A program made the position numbers and the translations under genes. The notes beneath the pieces were generated by a model that saw only the letters and a program-made list of their open reading frames with translations, was not told the DNA's origin and did not search any database. DNA of 64,000 nt. Source: Gilliamella sp. N-G2 (lineage in GTDB: Bacteria > Pseudomonadota > Gammaproteobacteria > Enterobacterales > Orbaceae). Each line of letters begins with the position of its first letter. Within the stretch, counting starts at the first letter, position 1. The DNA is taken from positions 21,176-85,175 of the forward strand of contig NZ_NAST01000013.1 in assembly GCF_002142215.1 (NCBI RefSeq). The letters run 5' to 3'. Below are positions 52,022 through 63,947 of the stretch, piece after piece.

Positions 52022-54157
52022 ATGCCCGTAGTAATCAAACGTGACGGTTGTCAGACTGCATTTAATGAGACTCGTATTAAGGATGCTATTATAAGAGCAG
52101 CTGTTGCGGCTAATGTTAATGATCCAGATTATTGTGCAGCGGTGGCTCGCGTAGTGACTAATCAAATGATGGATCGTGAAAGTGTCGATATTAATGAAAT
52201 TCAAAATGTTGTTGAAAATCAACTAATGTCAGGCCCTTATAAAAAATTAGCGAGAACCTATATTGAATATCGACATGATCGTGATCGTGCTCGTGAAGAG
52301 CGTAGCCGTTTAAATCAAGATATTCGTGGGCTAATAGAGCAAAGTAATGTCGCTATTTTGAACGAAAATGCGAATAAAGATAGTAAAGTCATTCCTACTC
52401 AACGCGATTTATTAGCAGGTATTGTTGCTCGACATTATGCGAAACAATATTTATTACCAAAGGATATTTCGCGCGCGCATGATAGCGGTGAAATACATTA
52501 TCATGACCTTGATTATGCACCATTTTTCCCAATGTTTAACTGTATGTTAATTGATTTAGATGGCATGTTAACTAATGGCTTTAAAATGGGTAATGCTGAA
52601 ATTGAACCGCCAAAATCTATCGCAACAGCAACAGCAGTAACAGCTCAAATTATTGCGCAAGTTGCTAGTCATATTTATGGTGGTACCACCATAAATCGTA
52701 TTGATGAAATTTTAGCAAAATTTGTCACTATTAGTTATCAAAAACATAAGCAAGTTGCTGAGGAATGGAATATCCCAAATCCAGAGGCTTATGCAGAAAG
52801 TCGTACCCAAAAAGAGTGTTATGATGCATTTCAATCTTTAGAATATGAAGTAAATACTTTGCATACTGCTAATGGACAAACTCCATTTGTTACTTTTGGT
52901 TTTGGTTTAGGAACAAGTTGGGAATCGCGGTTAATTCAAGAATCAATTTTAAAAGTGCGTATAAAAGGGTTAGGTAAAAATCATAAAACGGCGGTATTCC
53001 CTAAATTAGTGTTTGCCATTAAAGATGGTATTAATCACAAACAAGGTGATGCAAATTATGATATTAAACAGTTAGCATTAGAGTGTGCAAGTAAACGTAT
53101 GTATCCAGATATTTTAAACTACGATAAAGTTGTTGAAGTAACTGGATCATTTAAAACGCCAATGGGATGCCGTAGCTTTTTAGGTGTTTATGAAGAAGAC
53201 GGTCAACAAATTCATGATGGCCGGAATAATTTAGGTGTTATTAGTCTTAACTTACCTCGTATCGCCATTGAAGCTAAAGGTGATGAAGCTCGTTTCTGGG
53301 AAATTTTAGACAAACGTTTAACACTTTGTAAAAAGGCATTGATGACTCGTATTGCTCGTCTTGATGGTGTCAAAGCTCGTGTTGCTCCGATTTTATATAT
53401 GGAAGGTGCTTGTGGTGTTCGCTTAAAAGAAGATGACAGTGTTTCTGAAATCTTCAAAAATGGCCGTGCATCAATCTCTTTAGGTTATATTGGTCTGCAT
53501 GAAACTTTAAATGCACTTTATGGTAACCAAACTCATCCATTCGATAGCGAAACCTTACGTAATAAAGGTGTAGCAATTGTTGAACATTTAGCTAAAGCGG
53601 TTGAGCAATGGAAAAAAGAGACTGGTTATGGATTTAGTTTATATAGTACACCGAGTGAAAACTTATGTGACCGATTCTGCCGTTTAGATACTTCTGAATT
53701 TGGTATTATTCCTGGAGTAACAGATAAAGGTTACTATACTAACAGTTTCCACCTTGATGTTGAGAAAAAAGTGAATCCATATGAAAAAATCGAATTTGAA
53801 AAACCTTATCCAGCAGTAGCCAGCGGTGGTTTTATTTGTTATGGCGAATACCCTAACATGATTAATAATGTTAAAGCATTAGAAGATGTGTGGGACTACA
53901 GCTATACGCGTGTACCTTATTATGGTACCAATACGCCAATTGACGAATGTTATGAATGTGGTTATACCGGTGAATTTTCATGTACTAGCAAAGGTTTTGT
54001 TTGTCCTAGCTGTGGTAATCATGATTCAGCTAAAGTTTCTGTTACTCGTCGTGTTTGTGGATATTTAGGTAGTCCTGATGCTCGTCCATTTAATGCGGGT
54101 AAACAAGAAGAAGTCAAACGCCGAGTTAAACATTTAGATAATGGGCAAATAGGCTAA
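52022..54157 (+). CDS. nrdD: Anaerobic ribonucleoside-triphosphate reductase
   Basis: 711 residues. An ATP-cone begins at the N-terminus (VVIKRDGCQTAFNETRIKDAI, split: IKRDGCQTAFNETRIKDA). The C-terminal zinc site has two Cys pairs (CYECGYTGEF, CPSCGNHD), and the glycyl-radical loop is RRVCGYLGSPDARPFNAGK. Reduces NTPs to dNTPs without oxygen once NrdG installs the radical. It shows that the organism replicates anaerobically, which suits a gut habitat. Operon with nrdG, 17 bases downstream; NrdR boxes upstream. Confidence 0.98.
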   Translation: MPVVIKRDGCQTAFNETRIKDAIIRAAVAANVNDPDYCAAVARVVTNQMMDRESVDINEIQNVVENQLMSGPYKKLARTYIEYRHDRDRAREERSRLNQDIRGLIEQSNVAILNENANKDSKVIPTQRDLLAGIVARHYAKQYLLPKDISRAHDSGEIHYHDLDYAPFFPMFNCMLIDLDGMLTNGFKMGNAEIEPPKSIATATAVTAQIIAQVASHIYGGTTINRIDEILAKFVTISYQKHKQVAEEWNIPNPEAYAESRTQKECYDAFQSLEYEVNTLHTANGQTPFVTFGFGLGTSWESRLIQESILKVRIKGLGKNHKTAVFPKLVFAIKDGINHKQGDANYDIKQLALECASKRMYPDILNYDKVVEVTGSFKTPMGCRSFLGVYEEDGQQIHDGRNNLGVISLNLPRIAIEAKGDEARFWEILDKRLTLCKKALMTRIARLDGVKARVAPILYMEGACGVRLKEDDSVSEIFKNGRASISLGYIGLHETLNALYGNQTHPFDSETLRNKGVAIVEHLAKAVEQWKKETGYGFSLYSTPSENLCDRFCRLDTSEFGIIPGVTDKGYYTNSFHLDVEKKVNPYEKIEFEKPYPAVASGGFICYGEYPNMINNVKALEDVWDYSYTRVPYYGTNTPIDECYECGYTGEFSCTSKGFVCPSCGNHDSAKVSVTRRVCGYLGSPDARPFNAGKQEEVKRRVKHLDNGQIG

Positions 54158-54174
54158 TAAATTATTTTATCATT

Positions 54175-54639
54175 ATGAATTATCATCGTTATTATCCTGT
54201 TGATGTTGTTAATGGCGAAGGGACTCGTTGTGCACTTTTTGTTGCCGGCTGTATACACCAATGTCCTGGCTGTTATAACAAAAGCACATGGGGAATAAAC
54301 TCTGGTAAGCCATTTACACAATCACTTGAAGATCAAATTATTAAAGATTTACAAGATACTGAAATAAAACGCCAAGGATTATCACTTTCTGGTGGTGATC
54401 CTTTGCACCCACAAAATGTCCCTGCCATTTTAAAACTGGTAAAACGAGTAAAAAATGAGTGTGATAATAAAGATATTTGGTTGTGGACAGGCTATAAGCT
54501 TGATGAATTAACCGATGCTCAACAAGCTGTAGTTCCCTATATAGATGTTTTGATTGATGGAAAATTTGTGCAAGAACTGGCTGATCCCAAACTATTATGG
54601 CGAGGCAGCAGTAATCAAATTATCCATCGATTTAAATAA
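54175..54639 (+). CDS. nrdG: Anaerobic ribonucleotide reductase activating protein
   Basis: 154 residues, a radical-SAM enzyme. The iron-sulfur cysteines are Cys26, Cys30 and Cys33 (AGCIHQCPGC), followed by SLSGGDPLHPQN for SAM binding. Generates the glycyl radical on NrdD. Converges with the carbonic anhydrase gene, 2 bases apart. Confidence 0.96.
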   Translation: MNYHRYYPVDVVNGEGTRCALFVAGCIHQCPGCYNKSTWGINSGKPFTQSLEDQIIKDLQDTEIKRQGLSLSGGDPLHPQNVPAILKLVKRVKNECDNKDIWLWTGYKLDELTDAQQAVVPYIDVLIDGKFVQELADPKLLWRGSSNQIIHRFK

Positions 54640-54641
54640 AA

Positions 54642-55301
54642 TTATTGTGATTTATGCAAATTTAACAGATAAGAAATAGCTTCTCGATAATTGATTTCAA
54701 GATTTTCACTGCTCGATGATGTAATATGTAAGTCAGTAATCTTGCCATTATCAATCCCATAAACCCAACCATGTAAATTAACTTTTTTACCTCTTTGCCA
54801 TGCGGATTGAATAACGGTTGAATGCCCTAGATTATAAACTTGTTCAATAACATTAAGCTCGCATAAGATATCTAAACGAATATCGGCCGGAAACTCGCCA
54901 ATTAAAGAACTATAACGGAACCATAAGTCACGAATATGTAATAACCAATTGTTAATTAGACCTAGATCGGGGTTTTCGACTGCAGCTTTAATTCCACCAC
55001 AACCTAAGTGTCCACAAATGATAATATCTTCTATCTCAAGTACATCAACGGCATATTGCACGACAGATAAACAGTTAAGATCGGTATGGATAACCAAATT
55101 ACCAACATTACGGTGAACAAATAATTCTCCGGGTTTTAATTTAATCAATTTTTCAGCTGGTACTCGACTATCAGAACAGCCAATCCATAAAAATTTGGGG
55201 TTCTGAGCAATGGCAAGCTGTTTAAAAAAATCAGGATCTTCTTGTTCTATTTTTTCTGACCATTCGTGATTAAAGCGAATAAGATCGCTAACATCAAACA
55301 T
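54642..55301 (-). CDS. can: Beta-class carbonic anhydrase
   Basis: 219 residues. Zinc ligands Cys42 (GCSDSRVP), His98 and Cys101 (CGHLGCGG), with the Asp44-Arg46 dyad. Length and N-terminus ([12 protein letters not shown]) match E. coli Can. Supplies bicarbonate for carboxylations at low CO2. Confidence 0.94.
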   Translation of the reverse strand: MFDVSDLIRFNHEWSEKIEQEDPDFFKQLAIAQNPKFLWIGCSDSRVPAEKLIKLKPGELFVHRNVGNLVIHTDLNCLSVVQYAVDVLEIEDIIICGHLGCGGIKAAVENPDLGLINNWLLHIRDLWFRYSSLIGEFPADIRLDILCELNVIEQVYNLGHSTVIQSAWQRGKKVNLHGWVYGIDNGKITDLHITSSSSENLEINYREAISYLLNLHKSQ

Positions 55302-55357
55302 AATGTCTATTCCTTGTTATATTTCATTGTTAGTAACATTTGCTAATTTTGTATTAG

Positions 55358-56416
55358 CTAAATTGTTTTTATATGCTGAATTTTACTTTTCATTATTAAT
55401 TTTCGCCATATTGGCGTAGTAAGAATTTTAGCTTTAATAATTTTGCTATATAGTTTAAAGCGTAAAGGCATTGTTTTTTGATAATAATGTTTATTAGGTT
55501 TTGCTACGCCACTATTTAATATTTTGCTAAGAATTTCAGCGCTATCAAGTGCATAACTGATACCTTCTAGTGAGCTAGCACTAATAAAGCCCGCAGCTTC
55601 ACCAATTAAAAAGATATTTTCATTACCAGTATAAAAATCTCGGAATCGATTTGGATAAACAACAAGACACTTTTCGGTTTTTAATGGTTCGCCAAAAATA
55701 AAACCTTGTTGAGCTAATTTTTCTTTTAATAACTCGAAATGTTGATTGGCTGTCTTTTTAGGGAAGGCACCGCCAAAAATGAAATATTTATTTTTGGAAA
55801 TGCTCCATGCATAACAATTTGTGGTTTTATTATCAAAAATACAAGAATAAAAGGGAATTTTATGGTTGTCTGTAAACCATTGTTGGATAGCAACATATTG
55901 TCTAATGGAATGATTAGGATAGCGCATACGTCTCACAACTGAATTTGCGCCATCAGCTCCAACTACGTATCTAGCGGTAATCTTATGTTCAATTTTATTT
56001 TCATCAATATAAGTGACTTGATATCCATCAATGACTCTTCTGATTTCTTTGCATAGCGTATTATGTAACACATTAACACTATTGGGTATAAGCGATTTTA
56101 ACCATAGATCGAATTTATGTCGATCAAAATTGACATAACTGCGTTGATAATTACGGATCAGTTTAGTTTGCAGATCGATGGTTTTTACGCTGAAAATTTG
56201 CGGATCAGTTAATATATCCAATGGTAAATTTAGCTTTTGTCTTACAAACGCTTTCTGTGCATCATTAGCCAATAAGCCACCACATGGTTTATGAAAACCT
56301 TCATCACCAGCTTGATGTTTTTTATCTAATGCAATGATCTTAAAAGATGGGCTAAGTAACCGAGCGAGCGTGCTACCAGCAGGTCCAAGTCCAATGATGG
56401 CAATATCGTAATCCAT
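55358..56416 (-). CDS. FAD-dependent oxidoreductase, geranylgeranyl-reductase/FixC-like
   Basis: 352 residues. Dinucleotide-binding [13 protein letters not shown] at the N-terminus, the second FAD motif [17 protein letters not shown] and third motif [26 protein letters not shown]. The KPCGGLL stretch is typical of the geranylgeranyl reductase group of flavoproteins, whose bacterial members often have unknown substrates. No membrane segments. Single gene, 56 bases from the carbonic anhydrase start. Confidence 0.82.
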   Translation of the reverse strand: MDYDIAIIGLGPAGSTLARLLSPSFKIIALDKKHQAGDEGFHKPCGGLLANDAQKAFVRQKLNLPLDILTDPQIFSVKTIDLQTKLIRNYQRSYVNFDRHKFDLWLKSLIPNSVNVLHNTLCKEIRRVIDGYQVTYIDENKIEHKITARYVVGADGANSVVRRMRYPNHSIRQYVAIQQWFTDNHKIPFYSCIFDNKTTNCYAWSISKNKYFIFGGAFPKKTANQHFELLKEKLAQQGFIFGEPLKTEKCLVVYPNRFRDFYTGNENIFLIGEAAGFISASSLEGISYALDSAEILSKILNSGVAKPNKHYYQKTMPLRFKLYSKIIKAKILTTPIWRKLIMKSKIQHIKTI

Positions 56417-56487
56417 ATTCTTGTGTTGTCTATTTTATTTGGTTGAAAGTTGACCATTTTACCACATTCGATAAAAAGGCAGTTAAT

Positions 56488-56517
56488 AGTAAAATCGAAG
56501 ATTTATTCGATTTTACT
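56488..56517. terminator. Hairpin downstream of yjiA
   Basis: An 11-bp perfect stem (AGTAAAATCGA / TCGATTTTACT) in the gap between the yjiA stop and the flavoprotein start; no T run on the minus strand. The 24-base repeat at 56522-56545 lies beside it. Confidence 0.5.
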
Positions 56518-56521
56518 AAAA

Positions 56522-56545
56522 AATTTTGAGGAAAGGGGTTTTTTA
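56522..56545 (+). repeat. 24-base sequence shared with the glnS-purL gap
   Basis: AATTTTGAGGAAAGGGG followed by six T and A is identical to the reverse complement of 36519-36542. Both copies are intergenic. They may be transcript ends of small RNAs or remnants of a dispersed repeat. Confidence 0.6.
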
Positions 56546-56570
56546 GTCAATTTTAATTAATTGTGATCAG

Positions 56571-57605
56571 TTAATTTGCTACTGTCTGTAAAAATTCCTT
56601 ATTTAATTCATCAAATGGTAAAGTTCGACTAATCACAACTAAGCGAGATATTTTTTTGGAAGCTTGTTGCCATGGAGAACCGTAATCAAAACCGACAATT
56701 TTATGGACTCCTTGAACAATGAGCCTTTGGTTATTGTCTTTTATTGCAAGTATTCCTTTATAGCGCAGCATATCATTGCCGTATTTTTCAACTAGATTTT
56801 CCATAAATGAGCCAATCTTTTTAAGATCAAGCTCTCCAGCTTCAAAAAGATAGGAACATATATCATCATTCCAAGATGAGGTTTGATATGGAATTGTTTT
56901 AAAATTAGTTTCTAAATGTTTGGATGGATTAACAATAAAAAAACCTTTATTAAGAACTAATTCCTCATCTAAATCAAAAGCATGGATATCTAACCATTGT
57001 GATTTTGCAATTTTACCATTAATCGCTTGATAGATAGTTGCTTTACTATTAATTTTTTGAAGGCGATTTAGAATTTCAATTTGTTGTTGTTCGGTGATGC
57101 AGTCGGTTTTAGATAAAATAATACGATCGGCAAAACCAATTTGAGAAACGGCAACTCGATGTTCATTTAAATGTTGCAAAATATGTTGAGAATCAACAAT
57201 CGTAATAATTGCATCAAGTCTAATGGTTTCTCTAATTAGCTCATCAATAAAAAAAGTTTGAATAATAGGTGCCGGGTCGGCAAGACCAGTGGTTTCAATA
57301 ATAAGTCTATCAAATTGCAATTTACCAGCTTGTCTTTCTGCGTGCAATTGATGGAGAGCTTTGGTCAATTCACCTTGCACAGTACAACAAATGCAACCAT
57401 TGGTCATTTCAACAATTTGAATATCATGATTTGGTGTAAGTAAGTTGCTATCAAGATTTACTGGACCAAATTCATTTTCAATAATCATTATTTTTTCATT
57501 GTGATTATTTTCAAGCAGGTAATTGATGAGAGTTGTTTTTCCTGAGCCGAGAAAACCAGTTAATAAGGTGACTGGTAACAAGGAAGTACTAATATCTTGT
57601 GTCAT
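56571..57605 (-). CDS. yjiA: YjiA-type P-loop GTPase (CobW/COG0523 family)
   Basis: 344 residues. Walker A GFLGSGKTTL (17-26), the metal-binding GCICC motif (TNGCICCTVQGEL), ETTGLADPAP and SKTD guanine-specificity motif. The C-terminal CobW domain begins near 240. YjiA binds zinc/cobalt and may deliver metal to a client. Followed upstream by yjiX (17 bases), preserving the E. coli pair. Confidence 0.92.
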   Translation of the reverse strand: MTQDISTSLLPVTLLTGFLGSGKTTLINYLLENNHNEKIMIIENEFGPVNLDSNLLTPNHDIQIVEMTNGCICCTVQGELTKALHQLHAERQAGKLQFDRLIIETTGLADPAPIIQTFFIDELIRETIRLDAIITIVDSQHILQHLNEHRVAVSQIGFADRIILSKTDCITEQQQIEILNRLQKINSKATIYQAINGKIAKSQWLDIHAFDLDEELVLNKGFFIVNPSKHLETNFKTIPYQTSSWNDDICSYLFEAGELDLKKIGSFMENLVEKYGNDMLRYKGILAIKDNNQRLIVQGVHKIVGFDYGSPWQQASKKISRLVVISRTLPFDELNKEFLQTVAN

Positions 57606-57622
57606 AAACTATTCCTTTCTAT

Positions 57623-57820
57623 TTAACAACACTTAAAGCCACCTTTACCACCATAACGAGCATCTTGTCGTTCTTTAAAAAACTCCTCATAAGTCATAGG
57701 TGTTTGTTCTGGATGAGTTAGTTTCATATGTTGTACATACGTATCGTAATCGGGAATCCCAACCATTAGTTTGGCTGCTTGACCTAAATATTTTCCAGCT
57801 TTAGCGATTGAGTCAAACAT
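57623..57820 (-). CDS. yjiX: YbdD/YjiX family small protein
   Basis: 65 residues with family-typical [41 protein letters not shown] (split: [18 protein letters not shown]) and a C-terminal double cysteine FKCC. In E. coli yjiX follows the pyruvate importer gene btsT (yjiY) and ybdD follows cstA; here no transporter precedes it. Function not settled. Confidence 0.9.
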   Translation of the reverse strand: MFDSIAKAGKYLGQAAKLMVGIPDYDTYVQHMKLTHPEQTPMTYEEFFKERQDARYGGKGGFKCC

Positions 57821-59377
<1,557 letters not shown>

Positions 59378-59430
59378 TTTTAATTTTTGACGCTGTTTAA
59401 ACACAGCTATTAGATAAAAAGGAGTGTAAT

Positions 59431-60006
59431 ATGACAAAGCAAGCATTAGTATTTTTATCGAATGGCTGTGAGGAAACCGAAGCTGTTACAACTATTGACC
59501 TATTAACTCGAGCCGGAATAAATGTCACTTATGCTAGCATCACCGAAGATAGACAAATTAAATGTTCTCGTGGAGTAACTATCTTAGCCCAAAAGGTATT
59601 TTCAGAAGTTAATAATCTTGAATTTGATGTGATTATTTTACCTGGTGGATTAAAAGGTGCGGAAAACTTTCGTGACTCCCAGCAATTAATTAAAAAATTA
59701 AAACAATCACATCAAGCCGGCAATTTGATTGCTGCCATTTGTGCAACTCCAGCAATGGTTTTGCAACATCACAATTTATTCCCAAATGCTTATATGACTG
59801 GTTATCCAACTACCAAAGATACAATTAAAAATTGGAAATCGGATAGAGTTTATTTTGATGCACAAAATAGAATCATTACCAGTCAAGGTCCTGCAACGTC
59901 TATTGATTTTGCATTGAAAATTATTGAAATTCTATTAGATAAAAAGGCTGCAGCTCAAGTTGCTGCACAATTGGTTCTACCACAAGGGATAGCATCCTAC
60001 CAATAA
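59431..60006 (+). CDS. yajL: DJ-1/PfpI family protein YajL-like
   Basis: 191 residues with nucleophile Cys104 in AAICATPAMVL, the N-terminal Glu motif SNGCEETEAVTTIDLL and a PGG loop (ILPGGLKGAENF). This is the DJ-1/YajL subgroup of the family, linked to oxidative stress and glyoxal or protein repair. Starts after GGAG; 11 bases before the cation transporter gene, with which it may be co-transcribed. Confidence 0.9.
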   Translation: MTKQALVFLSNGCEETEAVTTIDLLTRAGINVTYASITEDRQIKCSRGVTILAQKVFSEVNNLEFDVIILPGGLKGAENFRDSQQLIKKLKQSHQAGNLIAAICATPAMVLQHHNLFPNAYMTGYPTTKDTIKNWKSDRVYFDAQNRIITSQGPATSIDFALKIIEILLDKKAAAQVAAQLVLPQGIASYQ

Positions 60007-60017
60007 ATAGGTAACAA

Positions 60018-60914
60018 ATGTCAAAATCACATTTGTACGAAAAGTTAATTAAAAGGGCAACACTAAGTGCTGTTTTAATTTCTGTTTTCCTAATTATTAT
60101 AAAATTACTTACGTGCTGGTTTACTGGCTCGATGAGTTTGTTTGCCTCTCTTTTAGATTCAAGTATTGATTTACTTGCATCTGGACTTAACTTTTTCTTA
60201 GTTCGTTATGCATTAAAACCGGCTGATGATGATCACACTTTTGGGCACGGAAAAGCCGAATCGTTAGCTGCATTAGCACAAAGCACCTTTATTATTGGTT
60301 CTGCAACTATTTTGTTAATTTCAAGTATTAAATCTATTATTCATCCTGAAGCAATAGCCTCACCTCTACTAGGTATTGCCGTATCTGTGATTTCAGTTAT
60401 TGTGACAGGTGTATTAGTTCTATATCAAAAATATGTAATAAAACAGACTAAAAGTAAAGCAATTGAAGCTGATATGTTGCACTATTCTTCTGATATGTTT
60501 ATGAATATTGCGGTTATTGTAGCTCTCTTTTTAAGTTGGTACGGTATTACTTATGCTGACGCTTGTTTTGCCTTTTTTATTGCGTTATATATTTTTTATA
60601 ATGCTTATAAAATAGCCTATAGTGCAATTCAAGACTTATTAGATAAAGCTTTGTCAGAAAGTGATAACCAAAAAATTTGTGAAATTGTTCGTTCATACTC
60701 AAATGTACATGGTTTTCATGATTTGAAAACTCGACAAGCTGGTCCGTTAAAATTTATACAGTTACATCTTGAATTAGACGATGATATGCCTTTAATCAAA
60801 GCTCATGCAGTCGCCGATACGATTGAGAAACATATTGCTCAAGAATTTGCTCCTGCAACAGTAATTATTCATCAAGATCCTGTTTCTGTTGTTCCGCTAG
60901 AAATGAATCAGTAG
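60018..60914 (+). CDS. fieF: Cation diffusion facilitator FieF
   Basis: 298 residues with six membrane helices. Metal site pairs are SLLDSSIDLLAS (Asp residues) and HYSSDMFMNI, plus the HGKAESLAAL signature in DDHTFGHGKAES. The C-terminal cytoplasmic domain binds metal through His/Asp (GFHDLKTRQAG, QLHLELDD). Exports Fe2+/Zn2+ in exchange for protons. The fieF-pfkA order is that of E. coli. Confidence 0.93.
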   Translation: MSKSHLYEKLIKRATLSAVLISVFLIIIKLLTCWFTGSMSLFASLLDSSIDLLASGLNFFLVRYALKPADDDHTFGHGKAESLAALAQSTFIIGSATILLISSIKSIIHPEAIASPLLGIAVSVISVIVTGVLVLYQKYVIKQTKSKAIEADMLHYSSDMFMNIAVIVALFLSWYGITYADACFAFFIALYIFYNAYKIAYSAIQDLLDKALSESDNQKICEIVRSYSNVHGFHDLKTRQAGPLKFIQLHLELDDDMPLIKAHAVADTIEKHIAQEFAPATVIIHQDPVSVVPLEMNQ

Positions 60915-61008
60915 AAAAACTATTCAAAACAGCTCCTAAACTTTATATTGTTAGTTAATTATTATGACCTTATAATAGCCAAAGGTTTATAAATTGGAGT
61001 TATTTTTT

Positions 61009-61971
61009 ATGATAAAAAAAATAGGTATTTTAACCAGTGGTGGTGATGCACCAGGGATGAATGCAGCTATTCGTGGAGTTGTGAGAACTGCGTTAACTGA
61101 AGGCTTAGATGTTTTCGGTATCTATGATGGTTATTTGGGACTTTGTGAAGATCACATTGTTAAGTTGGAGCGCTCTAGTGTTTCAGACATTATCACTCGA
61201 GGTGGGACGTTTTTAGGATCAGCAAGATTTCCTGAGTTTAAAAACCAAGAAGTTAGAAAAAAAGGCATTGACAATTTAAAGAAACATCAAATTGATGCTT
61301 TGGTCGTTATCGGTGGTGATGGTTCATATATGGGGGCTATGCGATTAACTGAAGAAGGTTTTCCATGTATTGGTTTACCTGGCACTATTGATAATGATAT
61401 CCGTGGAACTGACTATACTATTGGTTATTTTACTGCACTAAGTACAGTGGTTGAATCTATAGATAGATTAAGAGACACTTGTTCTTCACATCATCGAATT
61501 TCTGTGATTGAGGTTATGGGGCGTGATTGTGGCGATTTGACATTAAGTGCATCAGTGGCTGGTGGTTGTGAATTTATGATTATCCCTGAAGTTTCATATA
61601 CTAAAGAAGACTTAATTGAAGAAATAAAATTAGGTTTTGCTAAAGGGAAAAAACATGCGATTGTCACTGTTACTGAACATATGTGTGATGTAAATCAATT
61701 GGCCAAAGATATTGAAGCTGCAGTTCATCATGAAACTCGAGCAACGATTTTGGGACATGTACAACGCGGTGGTTCACCAGTGCCTTATGACCGAATTTTA
61801 GGTTCGCGCATGGGGGCTTATGCCGTTGAATTACTTATTAATGGTCATGCAGGACGTTGTGTCGGCATCCAAAATGGTAAATTAGTGCATCATGATATTA
61901 TTGATGCGATTAATAATATGAAAAGACCATTTGATATGGACCTTTATAATACTGCAAAACGTTTATTTTAA
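61009..61971 (+). CDS. pfkA: 6-phosphofructokinase I
   Basis: 320 residues from ATG 61009, placed by GGAG at 60996-60999. [23 protein letters not shown] (ATP site) and catalytic [16 protein letters not shown] are intact; effector-site residues (GHVQRGGSP) agree with allosteric PfkA. Committed step of glycolysis, consistent with a fermentative sugar user. Confidence 0.97.
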   Translation: MIKKIGILTSGGDAPGMNAAIRGVVRTALTEGLDVFGIYDGYLGLCEDHIVKLERSSVSDIITRGGTFLGSARFPEFKNQEVRKKGIDNLKKHQIDALVVIGGDGSYMGAMRLTEEGFPCIGLPGTIDNDIRGTDYTIGYFTALSTVVESIDRLRDTCSSHHRISVIEVMGRDCGDLTLSASVAGGCEFMIIPEVSYTKEDLIEEIKLGFAKGKKHAIVTVTEHMCDVNQLAKDIEAAVHHETRATILGHVQRGGSPVPYDRILGSRMGAYAVELLINGHAGRCVGIQNGKLVHHDIIDAINNMKRPFDMDLYNTAKRLF

Positions 61972-61999
61972 AAATTTTAAAATTGATAATCGAGTATGA

Positions 62000-62048
62000 T
62001 GTGAATAATTGATAGTGCTAAATTTTAATTAGATATCAATTATTCACA
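62000..62048. repeat. 15-bp perfect inverted repeat after pfkA
   Basis: TGTGAATAATTGATA (62000-62014) and its complement (62034-62048) enclose a 19-base loop. No T run follows. It could be the pfkA mRNA 3' end or an operator for the following gene; such a long perfect stem in a 167-base gap is not expected by chance. Confidence 0.7.
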
Positions 62049-62138
62049 CTATTGATCTTATAAAGATTTTTTATCAATGAATTTCAACATATTCTTCCGT
62101 TCATATTTTATTAATTTTGATATAATTTTGAGGTTTTT

Positions 62139-62390
62139 ATGACATTACAATATAAGCAAGATAATGACCGTTTTTATGTTTGTAATGATAATAATCAAGT
62201 AATAGCTGAAATGACATTTACTCGAATTGGGCAAGATAAGGCAACGATTAATCATACATATACTGATTCTGTTTATCGAGGTCAAGGTATTGCAGACAAG
62301 CTACTTGAACTTGTGGTTAAAAAGTTACGACAAGAAAAACGTGAAATTATACCTTTATGTTCGTTTGCTAAGAATAAATTAACTAATTAA
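62139..62390 (+). CDS. Small GNAT-like N-acetyltransferase (YjdJ/NATD1 type)
   Basis: 83 residues. The short GNAT fold is recognisable: FTRIGQDKATINHTYTDSVYRGQGIADKLLE contains acetyl-CoA loop YRGQGIADKL, and IPLCSFAKNKL carries the typical Cys. Members of this miniature family lack the usual C-terminal part. Substrate unknown. GAGG before the ATG. Single gene. Confidence 0.85.
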   Translation: MTLQYKQDNDRFYVCNDNNQVIAEMTFTRIGQDKATINHTYTDSVYRGQGIADKLLELVVKKLRQEKREIIPLCSFAKNKLTN

Positions 62391-62505
62391 TTAAAATCAG
62401 TTTTATACATAAATCTTTTTTTATTCTCTCCCGCTTTTGTCAAGAAATATTTTATTACTTTTCTATAATAATCTTAGTTTTTCTTAGCAGATTTTATGAT
62501 AATGT

Positions 62506-63612
62506 ATGCTAAATTTCCTTCGTTATATTTTTTGTATTAAAATGGCAACAATCAAACCTCAAAAAATTCATTCTATCCATGTATTGCGTGGCGTAGCTAT
62601 CATTATGATCGTTTTTAGCCATTGCTTAGGTGTTTTTAAAAATAGTAATTTAATCGCTAATAGTTATTTATTTTCTTTTTTGAATTTATTTGCTTTTAAC
62701 TTCACCACTTTTTTTGTTCTAATTGCGGGTTTTTTATTTCAACATTTAACATACAAATATAAGGTAAAGGAATATTATCTATCTAAATTCAAAACAGTTG
62801 TATGCCCATATATATCGGTATCAATCTTCTGTTTTTTTTACTTTCATTATCAGTCTTTATCTAGTTTACCTTTTTATTCATTTACTGAACCAAGTGCATT
62901 TGGTTCTATTGCCAAAATGATGTTAACCGGAACGCAATTGTTACCATTGTGGTTTATGCCAATGATTATCATGGTTTTTGCGATTAGTCCTTTACTATAT
63001 TCTTGGTCTCAAAAGAGTTTGATTGTTATTGGTCTGATATCAATGTTTTGGGTAGTCATGTTTACTAAACCTGATTATACCAAGCCGTTATTAAATTTGT
63101 TGCATTATGGACCAGTTTATTTAACCGGTATGATGATAAAACAGAACTATGAAAAAATTATGCAACTAGTTAAAAATAATTTATTGCTAGTGATTTTCTT
63201 TTTTGGTTTATGTTTTTTTATTCCATTTGCTTATCGCTACCTTGATCATCTCTGCGTTGAAAAACTTTATTACGATACATTACAAAAGATTATTTTATTT
63301 ATTTTAGCACTTTATTTTTTGGATGATTTGAACCACAAAAATAATGAAGGCAAAACATATAAGTTTTTTTCATTCATGGCAAATGTTAGTTTTCCAATTT
63401 ATTTTATTCATGAAATTATTGTGATATTTTTAGAAACGCAATTGGTTAATTCACCTTTTGGATATATTATCAAAACAGATAATGGTCAATTAGCGTCACT
63501 TGGCGCTATTAGCTTTTTAATATGTACTTTGGCAATAAGTATTCTGGTAGCATATATCATTAAATTAGTATTCAATGATAAAGCAAAATATTTAATAGGA
63601 GGTAATCGTTAA
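62506..63612 (+). CDS. Membrane acyltransferase, family 3 (OafA-like)
   Basis: Up to 368 residues; an ATG at 62542 (MATIKPQKIHSIHVLRG) may be the true start because conservation begins there, but neither has a strong ribosome site. The family motif is HSIHVLRGVAIIMIVFSHC with active-site His. About ten membrane helices follow. Such enzymes O-acetylate lipopolysaccharide, capsule or other glycans at the inner membrane. No glycan genes adjoin it, so the acceptor is unknown. Lower conservation and AT-richness suggest an accessory gene. Confidence 0.82.
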   Translation: MLNFLRYIFCIKMATIKPQKIHSIHVLRGVAIIMIVFSHCLGVFKNSNLIANSYLFSFLNLFAFNFTTFFVLIAGFLFQHLTYKYKVKEYYLSKFKTVVCPYISVSIFCFFYFHYQSLSSLPFYSFTEPSAFGSIAKMMLTGTQLLPLWFMPMIIMVFAISPLLYSWSQKSLIVIGLISMFWVVMFTKPDYTKPLLNLLHYGPVYLTGMMIKQNYEKIMQLVKNNLLLVIFFFGLCFFIPFAYRYLDHLCVEKLYYDTLQKIILFILALYFLDDLNHKNNEGKTYKFFSFMANVSFPIYFIHEIIVIFLETQLVNSPFGYIIKTDNGQLASLGAISFLICTLAISILVAYIIKLVFNDKAKYLIGGNR

Positions 63613-63809
63613 TATTTTGAAGAGTCATAGCTAAATGATTTTGACAAAGAGTTTAAGTTATCTATGATTGAAAATATTAATAAATGTTTCTAACAGTAAA
63701 TTTCTTTTTTTAGAGTGTTTATAATAACATATTGTACTTCATAACAAATATACCAATATTGTAGCTGAACAAATAAAAAACAAACGGACTTCTAAGTATT
63801 ATTTTTCAC
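63613..63809. other. Gap between acyltransferase gene and rrn promoter
   Basis: No gene seen. AT-rich sequence just before the rrn P1 -35 (about 63,765-63,809) could act as an UP element or bind Fis, as upstream of E. coli rrn operons. Confidence 0.4.
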
Positions 63810-63837
63810 TTGCGAAAAAAAAAGAAGTGCCTATAAT
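63810..63837 (+). promoter_or_regulatory. Ribosomal RNA operon promoter P1
   Basis: -35 TTGCGA (63810-63815), 16-base spacer, -10 TATAAT (63832-63837), then a GCGC discriminator and CCACTGACACGG, the same early transcribed sequence as E. coli rrn P1. The GC discriminator predicts control by ppGpp/DksA. Confidence 0.88.
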
Positions 63838-63918
63838 GCGCATCCACTGACACGGTGTCAGCGACAGGCAGATAAAGGTCGTGTTAGTGAGCAAGGTCAA
63901 AAATTTTAAAAAAAGATC

Positions 63919-63947
63919 TTGACGAATAAAAAGGTGTAGCGTAGTAT
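63919..63947 (+). promoter_or_regulatory. Ribosomal RNA operon promoter P2
   Basis: -35 TTGACG (63919-63924), 17-base spacer, -10 TAGTAT (63942-63947), positioned about 110 bases after P1 as in enteric rrn operons. The leader runs to the window end; the 16S rRNA gene must begin beyond 64,000. Confidence 0.85.
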
